This document shows positions 27,044 through 36,680 of a stretch of DNA of 64,000 nucleotides, piece after piece. The notes under the pieces were generated by a model. The model was not told the DNA's origin. It did no database searches and was given only the letters and a program-made list of their open reading frames with translations. The number at the start of each line of letters is the position of its first letter. The stretch's first letter is position 1. This stretch comes from Pseudomonadota bacterium. GTDB taxonomy: Bacteria; Pseudomonadota; Gammaproteobacteria; Burkholderiales; Thiobacillaceae. Location of the stretch: positions 186,001-250,000 of the forward strand of contig JAKQCX010000027.1 of NCBI GenBank assembly GCA_029558905.1, in the 5' to 3' direction. A program made the translations under genes and the position numbers.

Positions 27044-27544
27044 ATGCTCCTATACCTCGAAGCCGTCCCCCCGCCACTCATGGCATTGCGCGAGGAACTC
27101 GATACGCTGGCACTGGCCATCACCTGTCATCTAGTCGCCATCGGAAAACGGGCACCTAGGCCGCGCCTGCTGCTCTCACCCGGCGAACCGCTGCCCAGAC
27201 AGGCCGGTTTGTGCGGGTTTCTGCTCGATTGTGCGAAAACACATGCGCCAGGCGAAGCAATCTGGCTGGTGGGGTCTGCCTGGATGGAGATGGGCAGGGG
27301 CAGAATCGAGATTCGCGAGGGCGATGTGCGGGTGGCCTCGATCGAGGGGGATCGTATCCATGTGGCGCTCAGCTGGAACGGAATTCGCGTCGACGGCGTC
27401 TGGCCAGGTCGGCCTGAACTGCGTGAATGGCTCAGTAAACACGAGCCGTTCGGTATCCGCGTCGTGCGACCGGATTTCCTGCGTCACACCTCCTGCGGCC
27501 AGTTGGCTGATGTGGTTGGCGACCCCAAAGCCCATGACGCATGA
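27044..27544 (+). CDS. Uncharacterised protein in the accessory patch
   Basis: This is a frame of 166 aa with balanced composition. Its second half (WMEMGRGRIEIREGDVRVAS, then GDRIHVALSWNGIRVDGVWP and GPELREWLSKHEP-like text) looks like an ordered beta-rich domain. No family is recognised. The frame is open further upstream to 26795, but that part is arginine-rich and unconvincing. GC appears lower than in neighbours. It could be an intact orphan or the tail of a damaged gene. Confidence 0.35.
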   Translation: MLLYLEAVPPPLMALREELDTLALAITCHLVAIGKRAPRPRLLLSPGEPLPRQAGLCGFLLDCAKTHAPGEAIWLVGSAWMEMGRGRIEIREGDVRVASIEGDRIHVALSWNGIRVDGVWPGRPELREWLSKHEPFGIRVVRPDFLRHTSCGQLADVVGDPKAHDA

Positions 27545-27647
27545 ACGGACATGACTTTCATGCAGAGGGGGAGTCTTGGCAAAGTCCTGTCCGTTTGCAT
27601 GCGTGTTATGGTGCATTCGTGCATTGGTAATTTGTGAGGAGATCCCC

Positions 27648-27923
27648 ATGCCCACCAGCCCCATTACCAGCAGCGTCAAGATCATCGGCGCCAATGACCG
27701 GATATCGCTTGGCAAGCAGACTGCCGGCCGCAGGATGTTGATCGGGGAACAGGAACACGGCGTGAGGCTGGTGCGGACCGCCACCGTGGTGCCGGATAAC
27801 GAACGCTGTCTGCATGAGCCCCAGGCCGTCGCGGACCTGAAGGCCGCCCTGGATTGGTCCCAGCCCCACGCGCCCAGTGACCGGAATGCCGACGCCCAGC
27901 TGGAGCCGCTGTGTGGCGACTGA
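27648..27923 (+). CDS. Candidate antitoxin of a type II toxin-antitoxin pair
   Basis: This 91-aa protein reads VKIIGANDRISLGKQTAGRR in its first half and HEPQAVADLKAALDWSQ in the second. This suggests an N-terminal swapped-hairpin/AbrB-like strand region and a C-terminal helix that could wrap a toxin. GAGGAGATCCCC lies directly before the ATG. The downstream gene overlaps its stop by 11 bp, the usual antitoxin-first coupling. The pairing looks like a small two-gene family I have seen in beta- and gammaproteobacteria, but I cannot name it with certainty. Confidence 0.5.
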   Translation: MPTSPITSSVKIIGANDRISLGKQTAGRRMLIGEQEHGVRLVRTATVVPDNERCLHEPQAVADLKAALDWSQPHAPSDRNADAQLEPLCGD

Positions 27924-28233
27924 CAAGGAAGGCCTGGTCCGCCCGGGCCTCAACAGCCCGGCCTTTCAGGAACAGCTCACCCTGCAAAGGCCGGAACGTC
28001 TGTCCACCCTGGATACCCTGGCCAAGCTGCAGCGCATGAACTGGAGCCAGGCGTACCGGGACCGGGGCCTGAAGCGGGAAAGGATCGCCAGCGTCAAACC
28101 GCTGGCGGGGACCGGCACGGTCCACTCCCTGCGTAACACCCGGTCCCGCCGCGCCACGGCCTGGCGGGACGGAGATTTCATCCGTCCGTTGACGATCCCG
28201 CCCGACCACGACGGAACGCATGGGCGGGAATGA
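27913..28233 (+). CDS. Candidate RelE-like toxin
   Basis: This 106-aa basic protein starts at a GTG overlapping the antitoxin end. Central helices (LDTLAKLQRMNWSQAYRDRG) are followed by strands with SLRNTRSRRATAWRDGDFIR and a terminal LTIPPDHDGTHG. The last part resembles the RelE-superfamily ending (basic strand, then a strand closing with PDHD). RelE-like toxins cleave mRNA on the ribosome; activity here is inferred. The basic toxin with a smaller acidic-to-neutral partner upstream fits a TA module. Confidence 0.5.
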   Translation: MATDKEGLVRPGLNSPAFQEQLTLQRPERLSTLDTLAKLQRMNWSQAYRDRGLKRERIASVKPLAGTGTVHSLRNTRSRRATAWRDGDFIRPLTIPPDHDGTHGRE

Positions 28234-28316
28234 AAAGGGTTCGGTGCCGTCCGGCTGTGGATCGCCCGGCCCAGCGCCCCAGCTGAGCCCGATGGCGGCC
28301 TGAGAGCGGGGCGTCC

Positions 28317-29543
28317 GTGCTCAATGCCCTGTGGATCGGCTTCTTCGTCACCGCCTTCGGCGCGGCGGTGCTGCAGTTCCTGGGTGGCGATGCGGCCATC
28401 TTCGGCGTGGTGATGAAGGCCGCCTTCGAGGCCGCCGGGACCGCCTTCGAGGTGGCCCTGGGCCTCACCGGCGTGATGTGCCTGTGGCTGGGGGTGATGA
28501 AGGTGGGGGAGCGGGCGGGTTTCCTGGACCTGCTGGGCCGGGCCCTGGCACCCCTGTTCGCGCGCCTGTTCCCCGAGGTGCCGAAGGGCCACCCCGCGCT
28601 GGGCTCCATCACCATGAACATGGCGGCCAACGTCATGGGCCTGGACAACGCCGCCACGCCCATGGGCCTGAAGGCCATGCGCGAGCTGCAGAGCCTGAAC
28701 CCCAGCCCGGACACGGCCAGCGATGCGCAGATCCTGTTTCTGGTGCTGAACGCCTCGTCGGTGACCCTGCTGCCCGTGACCATCTTCACTTACCGGGCGC
28801 AGATGGGGGCGCAGGATCCCTCCGACGTGTTCATTCCCATCCTCATGGCCACCTATTGCTCTACCCTCGCGGGTTTTCTCTTCATCTCCGTGGTGCAGCG
28901 CATCCGTCTGGATGGGGTGGTGCTGGCCTGGATGGTGGGCATCACCGCCCTGGTGGGTGCGCTGGCCGGGTACTTCGCCCAGCTCCCGGCGGCGCGCATG
29001 ACACTGCAATCCTCGGCCCTGTCCAACTTCCTGCTGCTGCTGCTGGTACTGGTGTTTCTGTTGGGGGCGGCCTGGAAACGGGTGAACGCCTACGAAGCCT
29101 TCATCGATGGGGCCAAGGAGGGCTTCCAGGTGGCGGTGGGCATCATTCCCTATCTGGTGGCCATGCTGGTGGGCATAGGCATGCTGCGCGCCAGCGGGGC
29201 CCTACCGGCCTTCGTCGAGACCGTGCGCGGCGGCGTGCAGGCGCTGGGCTTCGATGCCGCCTGGGTGGATGGCCTGCCCACCATGCTCATGAAGCCCCTG
29301 TCCGGTTCCGGCGCCAGGGCCATGATGGTGGAGACCATGCGGGCCAGCGGTGCGGACTCCTTCGCCGGCCGCCTGAGCAGCATCGTCCAGGGCAGCACGG
29401 AAACCACCTTCTACGTGCTGGCGGTGTATTTTGGTGCGGTGGGCATCAAGCGCGTGCGCCACGCCGTGGCGGGCGGGCTGATCGCCGATCTGGCCGGTTT
29501 CACGGCCGCGGTGGCGGTGACTTATCTGTTTTTTGCCGGGTGA
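28317..29543 (+). CDS. SpmA/SpmB fusion membrane protein (nucleoside-recognition domains)
   Basis: This 408-aa integral membrane protein combines the two spore-maturation-type halves. The SpmA-like N half has TMNMAANVMGLDNAATPMGLKA and the SpmB-like C half has GIIPYLVAMLVGIGMLRASG, KPLSGSGARAMMVETM and the glutamate-bearing STETTFYVLAVYFGAVG. Each half carries a Gate (nucleoside recognition) domain. Non-sporulating proteobacteria commonly encode the fused form; the transported substrate is unknown. The start is GTG at 28317. It is followed by the DUF748 gene after 21 bp. Confidence 0.9.
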   Translation: MLNALWIGFFVTAFGAAVLQFLGGDAAIFGVVMKAAFEAAGTAFEVALGLTGVMCLWLGVMKVGERAGFLDLLGRALAPLFARLFPEVPKGHPALGSITMNMAANVMGLDNAATPMGLKAMRELQSLNPSPDTASDAQILFLVLNASSVTLLPVTIFTYRAQMGAQDPSDVFIPILMATYCSTLAGFLFISVVQRIRLDGVVLAWMVGITALVGALAGYFAQLPAARMTLQSSALSNFLLLLLVLVFLLGAAWKRVNAYEAFIDGAKEGFQVAVGIIPYLVAMLVGIGMLRASGALPAFVETVRGGVQALGFDAAWVDGLPTMLMKPLSGSGARAMMVETMRASGADSFAGRLSSIVQGSTETTFYVLAVYFGAVGIKRVRHAVAGGLIADLAGFTAAVAVTYLFFAG

Positions 29544-29564
29544 AGTGGGCATTCCAGCGAGGGC

Positions 29565-32500
29565 ATGGCAATGTGGCAGCGTATCCGTAACACCCTGATG
29601 GCAGCGTTGCGTAAGACCCCGGTGCGCATCGCCCTGGGGCTCGTCGTCGCCTATCTCCTGTTCGGCTGGTTCGGTTTCGAGCCCCTGGTCAAATGGCTGG
29701 CCCCCAGGATCGTGGCGGACAAGAGCCGGCATCAGCTCAGCCTGGCGGAGGCCAGGTTCGATCCCCTGGCCCTGTCCCTGCGGGTCCGGGGCCTGGCCCT
29801 GCGGGAGCCGGACGGCAAGCCCCTGCTGGACCTCGAGGAACTGTTCGTGGATTTCCAGGCCTCCAGCCTGTTCCGCCGGGCCTATACCTTCCAGGACATC
29901 CGTCTGCGCGCGCCGCATGCGCGGGTGAGCCTGCTGGAGAACGGCCAGCTCAACTGGAGCGCGCTGATCGAGGCCTTCAGGAGCGAGGAGGATGAACCGG
30001 ACGAGCCCCTGCCGCGCCTGCTGGTACGGCATTTCGGCCTGGAAAGGGGCCGGGTGGATCTGGCGGACCAGCGCGTGGGTTTCCGTACCGGCCTCAACCC
30101 CCTGGACCTGAGCCTGGAGCGGATCTCCACCCTGCCGGATGACAAGGGTGCCTACGACCTGGCCGCCACCACGCGATGGGGCGCGCGCATCCGCTGGAAG
30201 GGGGAGGTGAGCCTCACGCCCAGCGTCGCCACCGGCCGGCTGGGTATCGACCAGTTGGACCTGGCCCGTTTCTGGCCCTATCTCCAGAACCACCTGGACA
30301 TGGCTCCCCCTGCGGGCCGGGCGGCCCTGTCGCTGGATTACCGCGTGGCCTGGGCGGACAGGCGGCTGTCCCTGCTGGCGGACAGGCTCGAGGCCCGCCT
30401 GGAAGGGCTGGTCCTGCGGGGCAGGCACACCGCCGAACCGGCCGTGCGCCTGGACAGCCTGGCCCTGATGGGGGGCCGCCTCGACCTGGACAGGCGCAGC
30501 CTGGACATCGGCGGCATCACCCTCCAGGGTGGACACATCCAACTGCATCGCGGTCGCGGCGGGCGGCTGGACATCCAGGACTGGTTTGTGCCGGCGGGCG
30601 AGACAAAAGAGGCCAAGTCCCGTGAGGCCCGGCCGGCGGTGCCCGCCGACCCTGTCTCCGCGAGCGAGCCCTGGCGCGTCCAGCTGGGCGGCTTCAGCCT
30701 GGATGGCCTGAGCTTCGGCTTCCGCGACGTGGGCTTCCGCCAGCCCCTGGGCGTGGACGTCGGCAACGTGAAGCTGGGCTTCAGCGCCAGCGCCGAGCTG
30801 GGCGGCACCGTCACCCAGGCGCGGATGGCGGGCCTGGGCATGGAGATCGGTGGCGTGCGCCTTGCCAGCGGCGGTGCCAGGCCCTTTCTCAACCTGGGCG
30901 GCATCAGCCTGGCGGACGGGCATGTCGACCTGGCGGGGCAGTCCGTCAGTCTGGGCAGCGTGACCCTGCGGGATGGCGCGTTGGATGTGGTGCGGGAGGC
31001 GGATGGACGCATCGGCCTGCTGGAGGCCTTCCAGCAGGCCGATGGCAAGACTGCGGCGCCGGCCCCGGCCGGCCCCGTTTCCGCCTGGCGCTACAGCGTG
31101 GGTGAAGTGGGCCTGGTGGGCTTCCGTGTGGCGGCGCGGGATGAAACCGTGCAACCCGCGGTCCGCCTGAACTTGGAGCGCATCAACGCCTCCGTGAAGG
31201 GGATGAGCCAGGACCTGAAGCAGGCCGTGCCGGTGCGGCTCACCCTGGCAGTGAAGGAGGGCGGCAGCTTCCGGGCCGAGGGCAGGGTCATCCCCGCCAA
31301 GCCCGCCGCCGACCTGCGCCTGGTCCTGAACAATCTGAGCCTCAAGCCTGCCCAGCCCTTCGTCAGCCAGGTCGCCAACCTCGTTCTGGCCTCGGGCGCG
31401 GCCTCGGGTTCCGGGCGTCTCAGGTACGACGGCCAGCCGGCCTTCGACGGCGGCTTGCGGGTGACGGACCTGCTGCTGAACGAATCCGACGGCGGCGAGC
31501 GCTTCCTGGCCTGGAAGAGCCTGGCCAGCGACAGCGTCAGCTACCGTCCGGCGGCCCTGGATATCGACGAGCTCAGCCTGGACGGCCTGGGGGCCAAGCT
31601 GATCATCGACAAGGACAAGACGATCAACCTGAAGAAGATCCTCAAGGCCCGGCCGCCGCCTGCCGGGCAGGCGGCGGCCGCACCGCCGTCTGCGCCGGCC
31701 AGGGCCGAACCGGATGCCGCCAAGGCCGAGCGCGCCATGCGCATGACCATCGACCGGGTGCGGGTGGAAAACGGCGAGCTGGATTTCGCCGACCTGTCCC
31801 TGGCCCTGCCGTTCGGCACCCGCATCCACCACTTCAAGGGCGCCTTCAACGGCATCTCCACCCAGCCGGGCAGCGCCGCCCAGCTGGAGCTGGATGGTCA
31901 GGTGGACGAGTATGGCCTGGCCCGGGCCGTGGGCCAGCTGGACCTGTTCGATCCCACCGCCTTCATGGACATCAAGGTGGTGTTCCGCAACGTGGAGATG
32001 ACCCGTCTTACGCCCTACACCGCCACCTTCGTGGGCCGCAAGATCGACTCCGGCAAGCTGTCCCTGGACCTGGAATACAAGATCAAGCAGCGTGAGCTGC
32101 TGGGTGAGAACCAGATCATCATGGACAGTCTCACCCTGGGCGAGCGCGTGGAAAGCCCCACCGCCAAGGACCTGCCCCTGGACCTGGCCATCGCCATCCT
32201 GCAGGACAGCGATGGCCGCATCGACCTGGGTCTGCCCGTGTCCGGCAGTCTGGACGACCCCCAGTTCAGCTACGGCCGCATCATCTGGAAGGCCATCGGT
32301 AACATTCTCACCAAGATCGTCACCGCACCCTTCCGCGCCCTGGCCAGCCTGTTCGGCGGCGACGGCGCGAAGCTGGAGAAGATCGCCTTCGAAGCCGGCG
32401 AGCCGGGTCTGACGCCACCCGAGAAGGAGAAGCTCAAGCAGATCGCCACGGTGCTCAACAAACGTCCCGGTCTGGCCCTGACCGTGCATCCGGCCTGGTC

Positions 32501-33038
32501 CGCCGACATCGACCGTCCGGCGCTGAAGGAGGCCCGGCTGCGCCGTGCCGTGGCCGAGAAGATGGGCCTCCGGTTGCGGCCCGACGAGGAGCCCGGCCCC
32601 ATCTCCACTGCCAATGCCAAGGTCCAGGCCGCCCTGGAAGGGCTCTATGCCGCCCGCTTCGGTGACGAGGAGTGGAAGAAGCTCCAGGCCAAGTGGTTCC
32701 AGGCCAACCCGGAGAAGAGGCAGGAAAGCGGCGCCGGCAAGCTCATGTCCCGCCTGAAGGGGCTGTTCCGGAAGGATGAGCCCCTGAGCGAGACGGACAT
32801 GAACGTCCTCAAGGGTGCGGATCTGCATGGCCTGCTGTACGAGCGCCTGCTCGCCCGGGTGGAGATCACCGATGCCGATCTGGCAGGTCTTGCCCGTCAG
32901 CGGGGCGAGGCCGTGCTGTCCGGACTGGCCGCCGCCGGCGCGCCCGCGGCGCGCAGCAGGCAGGGAGAGGTGGAGTCCTTCGATGGGGAGGGGCGGGAGG
33001 TGCCGGCGCGCATGCAACTGGGCGTGGCCGGGCGCTGA
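29565..33038 (+). CDS. DUF748 (AsmA-like) envelope protein
   Basis: This is a 1157-aa protein with one N-terminal membrane helix (about 20-42) and a long periplasmic region of repeated beta-strands built from short LDLxxLxL units, as in AsmA/YhdP/TamB-type lipid-transport bridges. The DUF748 hallmark VVFRNVEMTRLTPYTATFVG and IDLGLPVSGSLDDPQFSYG lies around residues 805-905. A charged tail (about 940-1157, KFLKQIATVLNKRP-like OmpA-type segment) follows. Family members sit in the inner membrane and are implicated in outer-membrane lipid homeostasis. The long open frame on the opposite strand is a codon-bias shadow. Confidence 0.88.
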   Translation: MAMWQRIRNTLMAALRKTPVRIALGLVVAYLLFGWFGFEPLVKWLAPRIVADKSRHQLSLAEARFDPLALSLRVRGLALREPDGKPLLDLEELFVDFQASSLFRRAYTFQDIRLRAPHARVSLLENGQLNWSALIEAFRSEEDEPDEPLPRLLVRHFGLERGRVDLADQRVGFRTGLNPLDLSLERISTLPDDKGAYDLAATTRWGARIRWKGEVSLTPSVATGRLGIDQLDLARFWPYLQNHLDMAPPAGRAALSLDYRVAWADRRLSLLADRLEARLEGLVLRGRHTAEPAVRLDSLALMGGRLDLDRRSLDIGGITLQGGHIQLHRGRGGRLDIQDWFVPAGETKEAKSREARPAVPADPVSASEPWRVQLGGFSLDGLSFGFRDVGFRQPLGVDVGNVKLGFSASAELGGTVTQARMAGLGMEIGGVRLASGGARPFLNLGGISLADGHVDLAGQSVSLGSVTLRDGALDVVREADGRIGLLEAFQQADGKTAAPAPAGPVSAWRYSVGEVGLVGFRVAARDETVQPAVRLNLERINASVKGMSQDLKQAVPVRLTLAVKEGGSFRAEGRVIPAKPAADLRLVLNNLSLKPAQPFVSQVANLVLASGAASGSGRLRYDGQPAFDGGLRVTDLLLNESDGGERFLAWKSLASDSVSYRPAALDIDELSLDGLGAKLIIDKDKTINLKKILKARPPPAGQAAAAPPSAPARAEPDAAKAERAMRMTIDRVRVENGELDFADLSLALPFGTRIHHFKGAFNGISTQPGSAAQLELDGQVDEYGLARAVGQLDLFDPTAFMDIKVVFRNVEMTRLTPYTATFVGRKIDSGKLSLDLEYKIKQRELLGENQIIMDSLTLGERVESPTAKDLPLDLAIAILQDSDGRIDLGLPVSGSLDDPQFSYGRIIWKAIGNILTKIVTAPFRALASLFGGDGAKLEKIAFEAGEPGLTPPEKEKLKQIATVLNKRPGLALTVHPAWSADIDRPALKEARLRRAVAEKMGLRLRPDEEPGPISTANAKVQAALEGLYAARFGDEEWKKLQAKWFQANPEKRQESGAGKLMSRLKGLFRKDEPLSETDMNVLKGADLHGLLYERLLARVEITDADLAGLARQRGEAVLSGLAAAGAPAARSRQGEVESFDGEGREVPARMQLGVAGR

Positions 33039-33147
33039 GCCATGGCGGGCGTCCCGCGCGGTGGCCACTCCGGCTACCCGGGCTGTGGGCCGGGCAGGGC
33101 GTTATCATGCACGGTCTTGCGCGCACTCGGGAAAAGGTCCGGTTCAC

Positions 33148-33576
33148 ATGAAAAGACATGCGGGTTTGTCGCGGCTCTCACGCGAGCATCACACGGCCCT
33201 GGTGCTGGCCAAGCGCGCGATGCGCCTGGCGGACACGCAGGACGCGGCCCGGGGGGACTTCATGGCGGAGGTCACGCGGCGGTTCTGCACGGAATATGAA
33301 CCGCACTTCCAGGCGGAGGAGGCACGCCTGCTGCCCGCGCTGCAGGCCGCTGGGCATGCCGACCTGGTGACGCGTACCCTGAGCGAGCATGCCGCGCTGC
33401 GCGCCCTGGCCAGCCGGCTTGCGCGTGGCGAGGCCGACTGCCTGCGCGCCTTTGGTGAAGCCATGGAGGCCCATGTCCGTTTCGAGGAACGCGAACTGTT
33501 TCCCCGGGCGGAGTCGATCCTGCCGCATGCGCTCCTGGCAGAGATCGATCCTAGACCGGACCCCAGGCGTGCCTGA
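33148..33576 (+). CDS. Hemerythrin HHE-domain protein
   Basis: This 142-aa four-helix protein has the diiron ligand pattern: SREHHTALV (His13-14), EPHFQAEE, LSEHAALRALASRL and AHVRFEERELFP. It lacks a signal peptide and would be cytosolic. Relatives bind oxygen or nitric oxide or sense redox. An AAAAGGTC sequence precedes the ATG. The next gene starts 34 bp downstream. Confidence 0.88.
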   Translation: MKRHAGLSRLSREHHTALVLAKRAMRLADTQDAARGDFMAEVTRRFCTEYEPHFQAEEARLLPALQAAGHADLVTRTLSEHAALRALASRLARGEADCLRAFGEAMEAHVRFEERELFPRAESILPHALLAEIDPRPDPRRA

Positions 33577-33610
33577 TCCGCCCCATCGCCCGCATCGAGG
33601 AGCCCTGCGC

Positions 33611-34348
33611 ATGAACATGAAGAAATTCTTCAGCCTGGAGTGGGATGCCATCGCCGGCATCGCCGCGGCGGTGGTGGCGACGGTACTGAACCTGCTCCAG
33701 CTCCTGCCGGAGCAGGTGGTGTTCCCCATCGTCCTGGGCCTGCTGACGCTGCTGTTCATCAATTTCATCCGCCATGCACGCAACAACGAGCTGACCGCCG
33801 AACAGGTGGATCGCACCGCGCGCGCCGTGCGCCGTATCCAGTCCGAGCTCAAGCCGGCGGATGTGCACCTGATTGGTCCACGTCAGCTGCGCTCCGCGCA
33901 CGACGACTTCATGCACCACATGGGTGGTGACACCATCTGGTTCAATGTCTGCCTGTCGATGTACAGGACGCAGCCGCAATTCGATGCCCTGCTGCGGCCG
34001 GCCATCGAAAATCCGCGCATCACCTCCCTGCACTTCATCCTCGACGAAAGCCAGCGTGGCCTCTGGCAACAGGACATCGCTCCCAGGATCGCGGGCTGCG
34101 CCGGTGGCGCCAAGGTCCTGGAGCCCTGCTGGACCGAGTTGAGCCAGACTACATCCTTCATCCTGGCCGACGGACAGATCAGCGGTCAGCCGGAAGCCCT
34201 GCTCAGTTTCTGGGGCGAACCGTTCATGGCGCGGACTTCCGGCCAGGGCATTCCGCGCTTCGTGTTTCGCCTGCAAGCCCACTCGGAGCTGCTGCCCCAT
34301 CTGGCGGAACTGGCCCGCAGCTGCAGCATCGCCGCGCGTTCACGCTGA
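33611..34348 (+). CDS. Two-helix membrane protein of unknown function
   Basis: This 245-aa protein has two adjacent N-terminal membrane helices (about 12-32 and 36-54), then a soluble domain with AHDDFMHHMGGDTIWFNVCL, TSLHFILDESQRGLWQQDIA and SFWGEPFMARTSGQGIPRFV. The ordered domain of alternating strands and helices looks like a conserved cytoplasmic alpha/beta domain (reminiscent of phospholipase-D-like effector modules, but without HKD). I do not recognise a named family. GAGGAGCCC precedes the start at 33611. Confidence 0.7.
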   Translation: MNMKKFFSLEWDAIAGIAAAVVATVLNLLQLLPEQVVFPIVLGLLTLLFINFIRHARNNELTAEQVDRTARAVRRIQSELKPADVHLIGPRQLRSAHDDFMHHMGGDTIWFNVCLSMYRTQPQFDALLRPAIENPRITSLHFILDESQRGLWQQDIAPRIAGCAGGAKVLEPCWTELSQTTSFILADGQISGQPEALLSFWGEPFMARTSGQGIPRFVFRLQAHSELLPHLAELARSCSIAARSR

Positions 34349-34360
34349 GTCTGCCAGGCC

Positions 34361-34385
34361 ACCTCCTGTCCGGCGGCAGGAGGCG
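34361..34385. terminator. Hairpin between convergent genes
   Basis: CCTCCTG and CAGGAGG form a 7-bp stem with a GC-rich loop in the 44-bp gap between the two-helix protein and the leftward small secreted protein. It is a likely bidirectional terminator, without a T-run. Confidence 0.45.
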
Positions 34386-34392
34386 GGCCGGG

Positions 34393-34728
34393 TCAGCGGA
34401 TGATGATGGGCGGCAGGTCGATGATCACGGCGGGTCCGGGCGCACGGTAGACGGGTCTCGATACCGGCACCGGCACCGGCCGGGCGTGATACGCCCAGGG
34501 CGGCGGCGCAACGAAGTACACATTGCGGTAGCCAGGGTACGGACGATACGCATGCCAGCCATGATGGCGGATGTCGTGATGCCGGCGATCGTCCCAGCGG
34601 TACGCGTGCCGGCCGTCGTCACGCCAGTCATGCCGGTTGCCATACGCATCCGCCAGGGCATGCGTGCCCACACCCAGGGCGGCCACGCCCAGCAGGACGG
34701 TCAACAGGGTCTTCAGGGTCGTTTTCAT
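34393..34728 (-). CDS. Small secreted His/Trp/Pro-rich protein
   Basis: This 111-aa precursor has a signal peptide (KTLLTVLLGVAALGVGTHALA) and a mature region full of His, Trp, Tyr, Arg and Pro (WDDRRHHDIRHHGWHAYRP, then VYFVAPPPWAYHARPVPVP). Similar small periplasmic or surface proteins occur in proteobacteria; histidine clusters suggest metal binding (inference). Two ATGs lie close: GGAG is directly against the first (34734) but 6 nt from the second (34728), so I chose the second. Confidence 0.75.
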   Translation of the reverse strand: MKTTLKTLLTVLLGVAALGVGTHALADAYGNRHDWRDDGRHAYRWDDRRHHDIRHHGWHAYRPYPGYRNVYFVAPPPWAYHARPVPVPVSRPVYRAPGPAVIIDLPPIIIR

Positions 34729-34832
34729 GTCCATCTCCTTTTCTCGCTTCGGGAGCCTCAGTGCCCGCCGTGACCCCATGCTAGGCGGCATGGGTGGCTG
34801 CGGGGGTTTCCAGTGGTTACGGGTTGTTACAG

Positions 34833-34855
34833 GCTTCAAGAGGTACCATTGAAGC
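34833..34855. promoter_or_regulatory. Inverted repeat upstream of pgm
   Basis: GCTTCAA (34833-34839) and TTGAAGC (34849-34855) are separated by 9 bp in the 154-bp divergent gap between the small secreted protein and pgm. It is a possible operator; no clear -35/-10 pair was found around it. Confidence 0.3.
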
Positions 34856-34882
34856 TGTATCGACGTTCGCACGGAGTCCCGC

Positions 34883-36538
34883 ATGGCCCATCCCCTCGCC
34901 GGCAAACCCGCCCCCGCCGACAGCCTCATGGATACCGCCGCCCTGCTGGCGGCCTATGCCGATGCGCCGGACGTGAACGTCGCCACCCAGCGGGTGGCCT
35001 TCGGCACCAGCGGCCACCGCGGCAGCGCCTTCAACAGGAGCTTCAACGAGGCCCATATCCTGGCCATCGGCCAGGCGGTGTGCGAATACCGGGCCGCCCA
35101 GGGCATCACCGGCCCCCTGTTCCTGGGCAAGGACACCCACGCCCTGTCTACCCCCGCCCAGCGCACGATCCTGGAGGTGCTGGCCGCCAATGGCGTGGAG
35201 GTGCGCATCCAGGCAGGCGATGGCTATACGCCTACCCCCGTCATCTCGCGCGCCATCCTGGTCTTCAACAAGGAAAATTGCGCCGGTGGCCCTGCCACCG
35301 GCTGCCAGGCCGACGGCCTGGTCATCACCCCCTCGCACAATCCGCCCACGGACGGGGGCATCAAGTACAACCCGCCCCACGGCGGCCCGGCGGACACGGA
35401 CGCCACGGGCTGGATCGAGGCACGCGCCAACAACCTCATGGCGGACGCCAACCGGGACGTGCGCCGGGTGCCCTATGAGCAGGCCCTGGAGGCGCCCACC
35501 ACCTTCCAGGAAGACTTCGTCCCCCCCTATGTGGCGGACCTGGGCCAGGTCATCGACATGGAAGCCATCCGCAAGGCCGGCCTCAGGATGGGCGTGGACC
35601 CCATGGGCGGCGCGGCGGTGGCCTACTGGCAGCCCATCGCCGAGAAGTACGGCCTCAACATCGAGGTGGTGAACCCCAGGGTGGACCCGGCCTTCGGCTT
35701 CATGACCCTGGACCACGACGGCAAGATCCGCATGGACTGCTCCAGCCCCTACGCCATGGCCAGCCTGGTGGGCCTGAAGGACAGGTTCGATATCGCCTGG
35801 GGCAACGACGCGGACGTGGACCGCCACGGCATCGTCACCCCCTCCATGGGCCTCATGAACCCCAACCACTTCCTGGCGGTGGCCATCCACTACCTGCTCA
35901 CCCACCGGCCCGATTGGAACCGGGACGTGGCCGTGGGCAAGACCCTGGTGAGCTCCGGCCTCATCGACCGGGTGGTCACCGGCCTGGGGCACAAATTCAT
36001 CGAGGTACCCGTGGGCTTCAAGTGGTTCAGCCCGGGCCTGCTGGCCGGGACCCTGTGCTTTGGCGGCGAGGAGAGCGCCGGCGCCAGTTTCCTGCGTCGG
36101 GACGGCACGGTATGGACCACGGACAAGGACGGCATCCTCCTGGCCCTGCTGGCGGCGGAGATCACCGCCGTCACCGGCAAGGACCCGGGCCGCTACTACC
36201 AGGACCTGGCGGCGGCCCACGGCACGCCCCACTACCTGCGCATCGACGCGGCCTGCACACCGGAACAGAAGGCCGCCTTCAAGACCCTGACCGGCGACAA
36301 GGTGGCCGCCCCCACCCTGGCGGGGGAGGTCATCACCGGCCGCTTCACCCGGGCCCCGGGCAACGACGCCCCCATCGGCGGCCTCAAGGTCACCACCGAG
36401 AACGGCTGGTTCGCGGCCCGGCCCTCGGGCACCGAGGACATCTACAAGATCTACGCCGAGAGCTTCAAGAGCGCGGAACACCTCCAGGCCATCGTCGCCG
36501 AGGCGAAGGAGATCGTGACGGCGGCCCTGGCGGGTTGA
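34883..36538 (+). CDS. pgm: Phosphoglucomutase (alpha-D-glucose phosphate-specific)
   Basis: Pgm interconverts glucose 1-phosphate and glucose 6-phosphate. The 551-aa protein is full length, with [11 protein letters not shown] near the N terminus, the catalytic serine loop [20 protein letters not shown] (Ser151), the metal-binding [10 protein letters not shown], the sugar-binding [10 protein letters not shown] and the phosphate-binding [15 protein letters not shown] near the C terminus. It is functionally tied to glgP at 12.9-15.4 kb. Confidence 0.97.
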   Translation: MAHPLAGKPAPADSLMDTAALLAAYADAPDVNVATQRVAFGTSGHRGSAFNRSFNEAHILAIGQAVCEYRAAQGITGPLFLGKDTHALSTPAQRTILEVLAANGVEVRIQAGDGYTPTPVISRAILVFNKENCAGGPATGCQADGLVITPSHNPPTDGGIKYNPPHGGPADTDATGWIEARANNLMADANRDVRRVPYEQALEAPTTFQEDFVPPYVADLGQVIDMEAIRKAGLRMGVDPMGGAAVAYWQPIAEKYGLNIEVVNPRVDPAFGFMTLDHDGKIRMDCSSPYAMASLVGLKDRFDIAWGNDADVDRHGIVTPSMGLMNPNHFLAVAIHYLLTHRPDWNRDVAVGKTLVSSGLIDRVVTGLGHKFIEVPVGFKWFSPGLLAGTLCFGGEESAGASFLRRDGTVWTTDKDGILLALLAAEITAVTGKDPGRYYQDLAAAHGTPHYLRIDAACTPEQKAAFKTLTGDKVAAPTLAGEVITGRFTRAPGNDAPIGGLKVTTENGWFAARPSGTEDIYKIYAESFKSAEHLQAIVAEAKEIVTAALAG

Positions 36539-36680
36539 TTGCCTCGCCAGTTCCGGGCAATTGCGTACGGGTTTTGCTAATTTTGGATTGGTGACTGAAA
36601 GTTCGTGAACGTGCTCGCCGAGCGTGCTTAGGCAAGTGGATTACGTGCCATCCGACTTGAGCGGGTGGCGAGAAAAGGCC

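Noticed and set aside
29202-33068. 1288-residue open frame on the minus strand opposite the DUF748 gene
   Set aside because: It is antisense to a gene with clear family motifs, rich in Gly, Gln, His and Ala, lacks domains, and is explained by high-GC codon bias.
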